A stretch of 64,000 nucleotides of DNA, from positions 2,852,001-2,916,000 of the forward strand of contig NZ_CP018786.1 in NCBI RefSeq assembly GCF_002025665.1, given 5' to 3'. Numbering within the stretch: the first letter of the stretch is position 1; every line of letters begins with the position of its first letter. This document shows, one piece after another, positions 42,097-52,060 of this stretch. The notes below the pieces were generated by a model. The model did no database searches. It was not told the DNA's origin and worked only from the letters and a program-made list of their open reading frames with translations. The DNA is from Chryseobacterium indologenes. GTDB taxonomy: Bacteria; Bacteroidota; Bacteroidia; Flavobacteriales; Weeksellaceae. Both the position numbers and the translations under genes were made by a program.

Positions 42097-42456
42097 ATGA
42101 ACTATAAACTTGAACTCAACACTCAGGAGCCTAATTCTAAAATCGTTTTTAATAATATCATATTTGATTCGTTCAAGATTAATATAGTTGAAAGATATAT
42201 TGGGTCAATGAAGGCTCGTCCTACATTATGTGAGGTTTTATTTAAAGTAAGAACTTTAGATAATGTCATTATCAACAGAAAAGATGGTAATATAAGAGTA
42301 AAGATAAAGGGTGATGATTTTGAAACATATCAGAAACTATCCAGAGACCTGAACTCTTATGAATACAAAAACAAACTGATTAACAGAAAAGAGGTAGAAC
42401 AGAATTATGTTCATTTCATCCTGAGTTTAGTAATTACAAATTATCAGCTTAATTAA
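42097..42456 (+). CDS. Hypothetical small cytoplasmic protein
   Basis: 119 aa, charged, with no signal or membrane segment (KIVFNNIIFDSFKINIVERY, then RVKIKGDDFETYQKLSRDLN). I recognise no domain. The upstream consensus -7 box and normal codon use support a real gene. It stands alone between the gnd operon and a LuxR-type gene. Confidence 0.6.
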   Translation: MNYKLELNTQEPNSKIVFNNIIFDSFKINIVERYIGSMKARPTLCEVLFKVRTLDNVIINRKDGNIRVKIKGDDFETYQKLSRDLNSYEYKNKLINRKEVEQNYVHFILSLVITNYQLN

Positions 42457-42618
42457 GCTGTTCCGGGCACTCTCCTTCTATCATTTTGCAGAGGGAGAAT
42501 GTTCAGAAAACAATACACAGAAAGCAAGCAGTTTTTTCATTAAAAACTGTAAGTTACACTGAGCGTTCTATTTTGATTCTCAGCCATTTCGGCCTGGAAG
42601 CATTTAAAAAAGTATAGT

Positions 42619-43344
42619 TTAAATCAAATTATTCGTTATTACGTAGGATATTGCTTCGATAATATTCTTTACTCCAATTCTCTCAAACAATTTGCTTCTG
42701 TGAAACTTTATGGTACTTGGTGACACAAACAATTGTTCTGCAATTTCTTCTATTTTTAATCCCTGAAGGTAAAGTCGTATTATTTCTATTTCCCTTAATT
42801 TTAGGGCAACTTTAGATTCTTCTGTCCATTTTCCCGTGAAGAGATTATACTTCCAATAGGTCTCTGAGGTATTGGAAACAATCCTGATATTTCCTGCAGA
42901 CCGGTTGAGAGAATAAGACACTACACAGACTATTTTGGAAATTTCTCCATCATCAAAGAGTTCTATAGGTGTAATCTTATGATTGACAAGCACATCTACA
43001 CTATTGGCATATTTCAGATGAAAATCATAGGTAATGGTGTGTACTTTTTTTTCTTCAGGTGAAAGGCATTCAAAAAACTTTAATCCGTAGGTACTTACTT
43101 TCTTTAATATGTCAAGATCGGCCTTCTTAGTGTATTTACGAAAAAAATTATAACCCATTTTTTCAACTTCAGCAGCACTTAAACCGGAAAAAAGAAGAGG
43201 ATTCTCAGAAATAAACTCTAATTTTTTTGTTTTAAGATCTGCAATGTAAACACAGCCCAGACTGGTTTCTGATACCGCTTTTAGTACATTAAGATACTTC
43301 TCTGATGCCTTTGCGGCATATAATGAATTATTTTTATCACTCAT
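42619..43344 (-). CDS. LuxR family regulator with a PAS-like sensor domain
   Basis: 241 aa. Residues 20-150 look like a PAS fold (VYIADLKTKKLEFISENPLL, FRKYTKKADLDILKKVSTYG). The C-terminus is a GerE/LuxR HTH: LREIEIIRLYLQGLKIEEIA, EQLFVSPSTIKFHRSKLFER. It lacks a receiver Asp, so it is a one-component regulator. Genes like this are common in Chryseobacterium. A TATGTTTG box at 43395-43402 may be its -7 element. The target is unknown; the T9SS adhesin at 44126 is the nearest divergent gene but 780 nt away. Confidence 0.88.
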   Translation of the reverse strand: MSDKNNSLYAAKASEKYLNVLKAVSETSLGCVYIADLKTKKLEFISENPLLFSGLSAAEVEKMGYNFFRKYTKKADLDILKKVSTYGLKFFECLSPEEKKVHTITYDFHLKYANSVDVLVNHKITPIELFDDGEISKIVCVVSYSLNRSAGNIRIVSNTSETYWKYNLFTGKWTEESKVALKLREIEIIRLYLQGLKIEEIAEQLFVSPSTIKFHRSKLFERIGVKNIIEAISYVITNNLI

Positions 43345-44125
43345 ATTTTTGACATGATAATAAGATATAAAACTTTTTTATTAGACGACTTTTGCAAACA
43401 TATTCATAATTAAGCTAAATAAAAAATCTATTAAAACTTAATTATAATTAAACTAAAAACTACAAATCACTTATTTTGATAATAAAAAAAACTGCATAGA
43501 TTCATTTTATTACATTTTTAATACCTTGAAAATTATATATTTCCACTTTGTACGGAGATGAAAAAAGAAAAAAAGCAGAAGAATGAAAGAAAGATATTTA
43601 TATAAGTCAATATTTTAAAAGGAAATTTATATTTTTTCTGTTTTGAAAGCATTTTTGGAGGATCAGTTTCTAATTAATTCATCAAGCTTTGATTTAAAAC
43701 TATACGAAAGTATAGTAACATTCAATTTTTAATAAATTAATTTTACCCAAGCCATAACAATAAAAACTAATCAAAGAGAACCATCTAAAAATGAAAGATT
43801 CCAAAAAAAATTAAAAACTACAACAACTTATACGCAGAAAAGTGAGTTTTTTTATAAAATAGATTAAACCATCACTCATCTGCAACCGAAATTATTCCCA
43901 CTCGCTTAGTATTCTACTATTTTTCCTGTTTATCCATTGATCACTTTTGTTAAAGAGGTGATGTGGAAGTACAGTAATATGCTTTAACCCACTTATCGTC
44001 TCTGTGAATTGAAAACACAGTTTTTCTATGAGTTTCTGAAACGAATCCCATAAAAAAGCACGTGTACTTTTCAAAAGGACACTTAAGTAAATTGAATAAC
44101 AGACTCTAACTTAAAATGAAACTAT
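43345..44125. other. Long intergenic region before the T9SS adhesin
   Basis: 781 AT-rich nt. It contains a possible LuxR-gene promoter (43395-43402) and a 21-nt imperfect palindrome at 44062-44082 (GTGTACTTTT / AAAAGGACAC, one mismatch), 44 nt before the adhesin start. A 60-codon minus-strand frame at 43892-44074 has plausible composition but no recognised relatives. Nothing else is evident. Confidence 0.5.
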
Positions 44126-47100
44126 ATGAGAAAAATTCTACCCATTATCTTATTTTTAATGATTTTTGCGCATGCCCGGGGACAAACCTGTTCTCCTGTT
44201 CCTGTGCCTTTTTCACAGTCATTCAGCAGTGGTGCACTACCAGCATGCTGGATCAGCCAAAACCCTTCTTCAACCTCAACGAACGCTAATGTTAAGTGGA
44301 AATTTTCCGGATCAGCGGGATATGGAGCTACCGGAAACGGAGGGAAACCTGCCGGAACTTTTGCATGGGTTGATGCATCTTCACCTTATGCAGGTGAACA
44401 CACCGTTGAACTGATTAGCCCTCAGATCAACTTAGCCGGATTAACGAATCCTTATATCAAATTTGAATGGTTTAAGGATCATTTGACAGCACTCAATGGC
44501 ACAGTGCCTGCTGCCGACAACAATCAGCTAAAACTTGCCGTAAATAACGGTTCCGGATGGGTACAAGTCTGGTCCGGTGATACCAATTCTCCTGAATGGA
44601 GAACAGTTGGTGTTCCTTTGGCAGCAAGTTATGTCGGAACAACTATTCAGCTAAAGTTTGCCGTTGATAAAGATGTAGCAGGAAATGGTGATTTTTATGA
44701 CGATGTATTATTAGACGAAGTTCAGGTAATACAAGCTCCTACATGTTTTGAACCTGTTACTTTGCCTGCATCTAATATTGCACCTACTTCTGCAACACTG
44801 AACTGGACTGCTCCGCTTGTACCTGCACCAGCTCCAGCCAATGGATATGAATATTACTACAGTACAAACAGTACTCCTCCTGCAGCTGCAACACCAGGCA
44901 CACCCAATCCCGGAACAAGTGCTAATATCAGCTCTCTTACTTCGGGTGCTACTTATTACTGGTGGATAAGATCTGTCTGTTCTGCAACGGATAAATCACA
45001 ATGGGTAGCAGGTAATCCTTTTACACCAGGACAAATTGGTGGAGGTGCTGCCACTCATGCTTTCCTACCCGTTTATTCCTGTTCTGGATTCAATTATTCC
45101 CAGCAGATTTATATGGCTTCAGAGATTGGAGCCGCTGTCGGAACGAATAATTATATAACAGCTATCAGATTTTTTGTTTCCACAACTGCAGCTACCCAAG
45201 CTAATTATAATCAATGGGTAGTGTATATGGGAAACACTTCACAAGCAGATTTTGCAACCACTTCAAGCTGGATCCCTTCCCCCTCTTTAACACAGGTATA
45301 TTCTGGAACTTTACCGGCAATGGTAGCTGGTACCTGGGTGGAAATTCCTCTAAGCACACCTTTCCTATGGGACGGTGTCAGCAATGTGGTGATAGGTGTT
45401 GATGAGAATTCAACAGGAACATCATGTACCGCCAACTGGGGAAGTTATTCTGCAGGAAATAACCGTGGAATGATTTATTACAATTCAACTACCAATCCGG
45501 ACCTGGCAAATCTTCCTACTGCAACAAGCAGATATGCTGTATTACCGAGGGTACAATTGACAGGTACAACGTTACCAAGTTGTACCAACACTCCTCCAGC
45601 CAATATTGCAATAAATAATATTACAGCTACCTCAGCCAATGTTACCTGGACTGCAACAGCCAATGCCACATATGTTGTAAGATACAGAATACCTCCTTCC
45701 CTTACATGGCAAACGATCAATATAACGACTCCTTTTACTAATAATGTAACGCTTACCTCTTTAACTGAGCAGACTCAATACGAGGTAGAGATCGCAACCA
45801 TTTGTGGAACGCAAGGGACATTTTCTACCCCGGTCAGTTTTACAACACCTGCACTCACTTACTGTAATGCTGCAACAGCAACAGTTACGAACGGTTACAT
45901 TAATAACATTACGATGATGGGTACCAATGTACCTTTAACCAGTAATAACTCAGGGCCAACAACATATACGGATTATTCTACAGATCCTACAAAGACCATT
46001 ACACTCCTGAGAAATTCAGTTAACAATACATTGTCTGTAGGAAGATCAATTATATCAGGAACCTATTCTACCAATGCGTGGATAGATTTTAACGGGGATG
46101 GTATTTTTGATAACAACCCAACAACCACTGCTGGCGGAGAAAGAATTATGAATCTTGGTTATTCCAGCACAACTCCTGTTACTGCTACTTTTGATGTTCC
46201 CGCAAATGCTTATTTGGGAACAAGTAAAGTAAAAATGCGTGTCATTGTATATTCTCTCACTCCAGCCAACGCCTGCGGACCTTTAACAAGTAATGGAGAG
46301 GTGGAAGATTATTACGTAAAGTTCATTGATCTTCAGCCTTGTACTACAGCTGCTCCTACTACTATTGCAGTGAATAACCTTACTCATAATTCTGCGTATG
46401 TCTCATGGATACCAACCGCCAACGCAACTTACGTTATCAGATGGAGACAAGGAAATACAGGTGCTTGGCTTCCAAGTGCAACAGGACAAACACTTCCGGC
46501 AGGACAAAGCTTTTATACAATAACAGGACTTACCGAGCAAACCGGATATCAGGTACAAATTGCCACAATCTGTAATGGAAGTCAGGGAGCATTTTCTCCA
46601 AGTATAAGTTTTACAACTCCGCCATTAACGTATTGCAGTATGACCGGAACAGGAATTAACGATTATATTTCAAATGTGAAAGTTACCCCTGTCAACTTCC
46701 CAGTAATGGACAACACATCTGTTCAAACGAATTACATCAGTTACACATCTGCTACTACACTTATCAATCTTGAAATCGGTTCCCAGGGAAATCAATTATC
46801 GGTTTCTAAAGAATGGGCAGGTACTCAGTATGCTGATGCCGTAAACGCTTGGATCGATTGGGACAGAGACGGAGTTTTCACAGATGCTGAAAAAATAATG
46901 ACTTCTACTGCCAGCACAACAACTCCAATAACAGCAACTTTTAATGTTCCTGCAACAGGAGTTTATACAGGTCCACTAACCACTACGATGAGAGTGGTAC
47001 TGAAACGAACCAGTGCTCCTGTAATGTGTGCAGATGCAGCCAATGGAGAGGTAGAAGATTATGCTGTAAGATTAAGACCTTGTAATAATACAACACCGGG

Positions 47101-48634
47101 AAATCCTGTATTTACCAATATCACACATAATTCTGTGAATATAAACTGGACTGCTGCAGCCAACAATAATGCGTTTGTTCTGGAATACAGACCTGTTACA
47201 ACACCTGCTTCTGCATGGACCACTTTAAACCTATCTGTTTTAGGAGGAAACCCGCCTGTAACAATCAATGCTTTAACTCCTGCTACTACTTATGAGGTAA
47301 GAATTGCAGCGGTTTGTGGCAGCACAGGAATCGGAGTATATACTCCAATAAAAACATTTACAACAAGATGTGATCCTACTCCACCATTTGTAACGATAAG
47401 TAATGTAACATCAAACTCAGCCTTAATCACCTGGAATCCGGTTGTTCCAAGTGCCTCTTATATTTTAAGATGGCGGGAAGTAGGCGCTGGCCCATGGAAT
47501 ACACCAACGATCCCTCAACCACCGGCAAATTCATATACGATTCCAAACCTTGATTCATTTAAAACATACGAAGTACAGGTAGCCAATATTTGTAATGGAG
47601 AAACAACAGCCAATCCGTGGTCTAATCCAAAAGTATTTACCACAGAAAGAATATGTGAAATTTCTCCTCCGGGGCTTATGATCACTCAGATTATGCCAAC
47701 AACGGCAGAAGTGGTATGGGATCCTTTTCCGGGAACTACTTATATACTGAAGTACAGAAAAGTAGGTATTCCGAGCTGGACAGAGGTTGTGGTTCCTACG
47801 AATACTTACACCATCACTGGTTTGCTGGAACTCACTAAATACGAAATGCAGGTAGCCAATCTCTGTAACGGAGTACCGGGAAATTTTACAAAACTGTATT
47901 ATTTCACTACTCCAACCGTCATCTACTGCCCGATGTCAGCAGCTAATTCTACGACAGAATTTATTTCAAAGGTGACCGTGAAACCTAATGGTAATAAGGA
48001 AATGATAAATGAATCTCTTGCATCTACTTATTCAAACTTCACAGGAAATCCTTTACAATTTATTGAGTTGATCCAGGGATCAAAAGGTAATCAGATTACT
48101 ATTGAAAAAACTTTAAGTTCAGGAACTAACGCTGGCGTAGCGGTCTGGATTGATTTTAACAGAAACGGAGAATTTGACATCAATGAAAGAATTCTGGCAG
48201 ACGGGCCTAATGGAAACCCAACGGCAAGTACTACTTTCTCTGTTCCTGACAATGCTTTCATAAGTATGACAGATTATAAATATGTAGTCATGAGAGTCGC
48301 TTTACAGAAGGATGGTATTCCTGTGAACTGTACGAATTTCAAAGACGGCGAGGTGGAAGATTATACGGTCAGAATTTCAAAACAACCTGTACCAAATTCT
48401 CTTAATCAAGCAGACATCCACATTTATCCCAACCCGGTAAGCTCAGTATTGTATGTAAAAAATATAAGCTTCAAAGCTCAATATAAAATTTACAGTGCTG
48501 CTGGAAGATTGATATCAAGTGGAATCATTCTGAACAATGCTATTGATGTGAGCAATCTTATCCATGGAATGTATATGATCGAGATAGAAGATGGAGGAAT
48601 AACCGTTCAGAAGAAGTTTATTAAAGAATCTTAA
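44126..48634 (+). CDS. Large T9SS-secreted GEVED/fibronectin type III protein
   Basis: 1502 aa. Signal peptide MRKILPIILFLMIFAHARGQ, then a jelly-roll-like domain to about residue 200 (ELISPQINLAGLTNPYIKFE). Fibronectin III modules occur from about 207, 487, 733, 985, 1080 and 1180. Three GEVED domains end near residues 725, 977 and 1412, each with the WIDFNxDGxFD Asp cluster (likely Ca-binding) and GEVEDY. The last 75 residues (IYPNPVSSVLYVKN ... GMYMIEIEDGG) are a type A T9SS sorting domain. It is a predicted surface or secreted adhesin. The next two genes follow closely on the same strand. Confidence 0.92.
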   Translation: MRKILPIILFLMIFAHARGQTCSPVPVPFSQSFSSGALPACWISQNPSSTSTNANVKWKFSGSAGYGATGNGGKPAGTFAWVDASSPYAGEHTVELISPQINLAGLTNPYIKFEWFKDHLTALNGTVPAADNNQLKLAVNNGSGWVQVWSGDTNSPEWRTVGVPLAASYVGTTIQLKFAVDKDVAGNGDFYDDVLLDEVQVIQAPTCFEPVTLPASNIAPTSATLNWTAPLVPAPAPANGYEYYYSTNSTPPAAATPGTPNPGTSANISSLTSGATYYWWIRSVCSATDKSQWVAGNPFTPGQIGGGAATHAFLPVYSCSGFNYSQQIYMASEIGAAVGTNNYITAIRFFVSTTAATQANYNQWVVYMGNTSQADFATTSSWIPSPSLTQVYSGTLPAMVAGTWVEIPLSTPFLWDGVSNVVIGVDENSTGTSCTANWGSYSAGNNRGMIYYNSTTNPDLANLPTATSRYAVLPRVQLTGTTLPSCTNTPPANIAINNITATSANVTWTATANATYVVRYRIPPSLTWQTINITTPFTNNVTLTSLTEQTQYEVEIATICGTQGTFSTPVSFTTPALTYCNAATATVTNGYINNITMMGTNVPLTSNNSGPTTYTDYSTDPTKTITLLRNSVNNTLSVGRSIISGTYSTNAWIDFNGDGIFDNNPTTTAGGERIMNLGYSSTTPVTATFDVPANAYLGTSKVKMRVIVYSLTPANACGPLTSNGEVEDYYVKFIDLQPCTTAAPTTIAVNNLTHNSAYVSWIPTANATYVIRWRQGNTGAWLPSATGQTLPAGQSFYTITGLTEQTGYQVQIATICNGSQGAFSPSISFTTPPLTYCSMTGTGINDYISNVKVTPVNFPVMDNTSVQTNYISYTSATTLINLEIGSQGNQLSVSKEWAGTQYADAVNAWIDWDRDGVFTDAEKIMTSTASTTTPITATFNVPATGVYTGPLTTTMRVVLKRTSAPVMCADAANGEVEDYAVRLRPCNNTTPGNPVFTNITHNSVNINWTAAANNNAFVLEYRPVTTPASAWTTLNLSVLGGNPPVTINALTPATTYEVRIAAVCGSTGIGVYTPIKTFTTRCDPTPPFVTISNVTSNSALITWNPVVPSASYILRWREVGAGPWNTPTIPQPPANSYTIPNLDSFKTYEVQVANICNGETTANPWSNPKVFTTERICEISPPGLMITQIMPTTAEVVWDPFPGTTYILKYRKVGIPSWTEVVVPTNTYTITGLLELTKYEMQVANLCNGVPGNFTKLYYFTTPTVIYCPMSAANSTTEFISKVTVKPNGNKEMINESLASTYSNFTGNPLQFIELIQGSKGNQITIEKTLSSGTNAGVAVWIDFNRNGEFDINERILADGPNGNPTASTTFSVPDNAFISMTDYKYVVMRVALQKDGIPVNCTNFKDGEVEDYTVRISKQPVPNSLNQADIHIYPNPVSSVLYVKNISFKAQYKIYSAAGRLISSGIILNNAIDVSNLIHGMYMIEIEDGGITVQKKFIKES

Positions 48635-48684
48635 TCTCTTTTGTCAATGAAATTTCAATTTTTAGAATCAAAATTTAGTAATTC

Positions 48685-51507
48685 ATGAAAAACATCATAC
48701 TCAGTTTATTATTCATTATCTTGGGCATTCAGATTTCGGCACAAAGAGATACAGATCACTGGTTTGCTCCTTATTATGCCTCCACAAGTTACACACAGGC
48801 ATTATACCTTTCTACAGATTCCGCAACCCCTTTTGTTGTTACAATTAACAATAACAATACTCCGATTGGCACTGTCACAATCAGCAAAAATGCCCCACAA
48901 ACCTTTGTTGTACCCATTTCTGCTATCGCCGCCAATGTTACATCAGACGCTTATAGTGTTATCACGAAAGGGTTACATCTACAAGGGACAAAGCCGTTCT
49001 ACTGTTCATTAAGAATAGTAAGCAACACTACACACGCCGAAATCATCACCAGTAAAGGGAAAGCCGGGATTGGTAAGGAATTTTACGTAGCCGGAACTCC
49101 TACAACCTCATCACTTACCGGATATAATTTTACAGCAGGAATACTGGCCACTGAAAACAATACCGTAGTAACCGCTACATGGAGTGGAAACGTAACGTTC
49201 TTTGGAGCAGCACCAGCCACCAATACTCAGACCATTACACTTAATAAGGGACAGTCTTTTATTTTTGCAGGAGGTCCCGGAACGGGAGGTCAAAATCAGT
49301 CTGCTTTTATCGGAGCTAAAATTGTTTCTGACAAACCCATTACGCTTACCAACGGAAATGTAAATGGAAATTTTGGAAATAATACCGGATCTGGCTCTGA
49401 TGCCATCCTTGATCAATCTGTACCTACAGAAAGGCTTGGAAGTACTTTTGCCATGGTAAGAACCAGATCTTCCGCTGATGATCTGGAAGGAGGTATCATT
49501 ATTGGAACGGAAGACCATACCCAAATATTCATCAATGGTTCCAACACTCCTATTGCCACCATAAACAGTGGTGATTTTTACAGGATCACTGGGAACAATT
49601 ATGTACAGCAGGGGAATTCAGGGCATTTTAATATGTTTATTACGACTTCAAAAAATGTCTATTTATATCAATTGGTTTCAGTAAATAACAGCAGTGCTAC
49701 CTGTGGTTACAACTATATTCCACCATTGAACTGTTTTTTACCCCGAAAAATTGATGAAATCGGAAAGATTAATGAAATGCCTACCGGAACAGGTACCACA
49801 AGCACTGTCCCGAATGGAACTATAGTAAAGCTGAATATTTTAACTGAAGCCGGAGCCAATGTAATGGTAAACGGAGCTCCGCCACTCGCTTCAGAAGGCC
49901 CTTTTCCGCTAACAGGAAATAGCAGCTGGGTAACGTATGCCATCCCCTCTATCACCGGAAATGTAACAGTTATTTCGGATAAAGCGGTAACCGCAGGGAT
50001 TAATGGAGGATACAGTACTTCCGGATATGGAGGATATTTTGCCGGGTTCTCCTCTATCCCATTAATTGCAAAACAGACAGGAGAATGTATTCCTGGTATT
50101 GTACTTGAAGTGGATGACAGCTATGATACTTACCAGTGGTTTTTGAATGGAAACCCTATTACAGGAGCCAATGCGAATACTTATACTCCGTTGGTTTCCG
50201 GAAATTATACCGTAAAAATAGCAGTAGGATCATGTACGCCGGCCATCACTCCGGTTTACAAAGTATTCACATGTCTTGAAGAGTCTACCAAAGCAATGAC
50301 TGTCTGCGAAGGGTATCAGTCTATAGTACCTCAGTTTACCAATTCTACTCAAAGCTATGTTCCCGGCACGGTAACAATTCTTACACCTCCGGCAAACGGT
50401 ACAGCAACCATCGATCCGGCAGGAGTAATTACTTATGTCCCTAATTTCGGTTATATGGGTACAGACACTATTGTTTATAAGTTTTGTGGAAACAATCCTG
50501 ACTTTACAGATTGTGAGCAGGTAACTTTAACGTTAACAGTTTCCGAAAGCCCAATTGTTAAAGATGCAGCCTTAAGGTCATGTTTTGAACCTTCTAATCC
50601 TGTCCTTGGCATATTTAATTTAACCTCAGCAGGAGTGAATGTACAGCCGGGAACAATTAAACAATATTATCCTTCTCCTGCCGATGCCCACAGTGGAACC
50701 AATGAAATCCTGAACCCAGCCAGTTATATTGCTCCTGACGGAGTGGTTTACATTAAGGTAAGCAATGCCAACGGATGTTACAGAATTGCAGAGGTTACGC
50801 TTACGGTTATTCCTCCTACCTACTCGGAGGTACTAAAGGATAAAATTATCTGTATGGAAAATACCACCACACTGGATGCCGGCCCCGGATATACTTCTTA
50901 TCTATGGAGTACTGGAGCAACAACACCATCCATCAGTAATGTGGGAGTGGGAACTTATTGGGTAGATCTGAAAACGAGAGAATGTACTACAAGGCAAACC
51001 GTAAAGGTTTATCCATCAGAAAATCCTGTAATTTCAGATATTAACATCAGCAATAATACGGTTACCTTAACTGCAATTGGAGGAACAACACCTTATCAGT
51101 ATTCGATGGATAATATCAACTGGCAGAATGAAAATGCATTTACCAATGTTCCGCGCGGAAGCAATACTTTTTATGTAAAAGACGGTTATAACTGTACTCC
51201 TGTAGAGGTAGAAATTACAGTTCCTAATCTTATTAATATCATTACGCCTAATGGTGATGGAATAAATGATGTACTGGACTATTCTGCTTTGGCAGGGAAA
51301 CCCAATTTCACATTCAGTATTTATGACCGATATGGAAGCAAAATTCACGAAGGAAGCAAATTAAACAGCTATCAATGGGATGGCAGCATTGGCGGCAAGA
51401 AAGTATCTACCGGAAACTACTGGTTTGATATGGGCTGGAATGAGACCAACAAAAAACAGACTCCGATAAAATATACGGGATGGATTATGGTAAAAAACAG
51501 AAATTAA
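48685..51507 (+). CDS. T9SS type B (gliding motility-associated C-terminal) surface protein
   Basis: 940 aa. Signal peptide MKNIILSLLFIILGIQISAQ. Residues 30-470 resemble IgGFc-binding-like repeats (GAKIVSDKPITLTNGNVNGN, then GTEDHTQIFINGSNTPIATI). A Pro/Thr-rich Ig-like part follows. From about residue 847 comes the CHU-type C-terminal domain: NIITPNGDGINDVLDYSALA ... FSIYDRYGSKIHEGSK ... GNYWFDMGW. Type B domains are secreted by T9SS and often attached through SprF-like partners. It starts 50 nt after the 1502-aa gene, so the two may be cotranscribed. Confidence 0.92.
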   Translation: MKNIILSLLFIILGIQISAQRDTDHWFAPYYASTSYTQALYLSTDSATPFVVTINNNNTPIGTVTISKNAPQTFVVPISAIAANVTSDAYSVITKGLHLQGTKPFYCSLRIVSNTTHAEIITSKGKAGIGKEFYVAGTPTTSSLTGYNFTAGILATENNTVVTATWSGNVTFFGAAPATNTQTITLNKGQSFIFAGGPGTGGQNQSAFIGAKIVSDKPITLTNGNVNGNFGNNTGSGSDAILDQSVPTERLGSTFAMVRTRSSADDLEGGIIIGTEDHTQIFINGSNTPIATINSGDFYRITGNNYVQQGNSGHFNMFITTSKNVYLYQLVSVNNSSATCGYNYIPPLNCFLPRKIDEIGKINEMPTGTGTTSTVPNGTIVKLNILTEAGANVMVNGAPPLASEGPFPLTGNSSWVTYAIPSITGNVTVISDKAVTAGINGGYSTSGYGGYFAGFSSIPLIAKQTGECIPGIVLEVDDSYDTYQWFLNGNPITGANANTYTPLVSGNYTVKIAVGSCTPAITPVYKVFTCLEESTKAMTVCEGYQSIVPQFTNSTQSYVPGTVTILTPPANGTATIDPAGVITYVPNFGYMGTDTIVYKFCGNNPDFTDCEQVTLTLTVSESPIVKDAALRSCFEPSNPVLGIFNLTSAGVNVQPGTIKQYYPSPADAHSGTNEILNPASYIAPDGVVYIKVSNANGCYRIAEVTLTVIPPTYSEVLKDKIICMENTTTLDAGPGYTSYLWSTGATTPSISNVGVGTYWVDLKTRECTTRQTVKVYPSENPVISDINISNNTVTLTAIGGTTPYQYSMDNINWQNENAFTNVPRGSNTFYVKDGYNCTPVEVEITVPNLINIITPNGDGINDVLDYSALAGKPNFTFSIYDRYGSKIHEGSKLNSYQWDGSIGGKKVSTGNYWFDMGWNETNKKQTPIKYTGWIMVKNRN

Positions 51508-51534
51508 TCAAACTTTTAAACCTCTATTTTAAGT

Positions 51535-51972
51535 ATGAAAAAGCTATTATATATTTTCCTTATATTATTTTCCGCAGTACTTTTTGCTCAAAAAAACAGT
51601 AATGTAAGGTTTGCAGTGTACAATAATGTCATCGGAACTTCCAGTATGTTTGATCTTTATAAAAGCAGTATTGAAAGGACAACTATTTTTAAAACCAAAG
51701 CCCATTTACCTTCTCATTTAAAGAAGTTTGATTATCTGGCTGACAAAGGTTTAATAGAAATTAAGTTTAAAAAAAATGCAGGCTTTCCCGATAGTTTATC
51801 TCTGGAAATGCTGAATGAGCAGAACAATCTTCCAAAGGACAGAACTGTGTTTATTGAAGGTTATCCGTTCAATGATACCACAACCCTGGTCTACAATGAT
51901 ATGATCAGCAATATTGAGCTTATAGATTCCAATGGACAGAAAAACATCCATATTTCAACAATAAGAAATTAA
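51535..51972 (+). CDS. Secreted hypothetical protein of the T9SS cluster
   Basis: 145 aa. Signal peptide MKKLLYIFLILFSAVLFAQ, then about 125 residues with no known domain (NSNVRFAVYNNVIGTSSMFD, then GLIEIKFKKNAGFPDSLSLE). It is 27 nt after the type B protein and followed by a strong terminator, so it is the last gene of a three-gene unit. It has no sorting domain, so it may act in the periplasm or outer membrane as a partner of the larger proteins. Confidence 0.75.
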   Translation: MKKLLYIFLILFSAVLFAQKNSNVRFAVYNNVIGTSSMFDLYKSSIERTTIFKTKAHLPSHLKKFDYLADKGLIEIKFKKNAGFPDSLSLEMLNEQNNLPKDRTVFIEGYPFNDTTTLVYNDMISNIELIDSNGQKNIHISTIRN

Positions 51973-52006
51973 TTACTGATATGAATCGGAAGTTAATTTA
52001 AAAGCT

Positions 52007-52043
52007 GAGACTATTTCGAAATGAAATAGTCTCTTTTGTTTTT
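52007..52043 (+). terminator. Terminator of the adhesin operon
   Basis: Perfect 11-bp stem GAGACTATTTC / GAAATAGTCTC with a 5-nt loop and a TTTTGTTTTT tail. Confidence 0.9.
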
Positions 52044-52060
52044 CACTATATTCGTAATCT

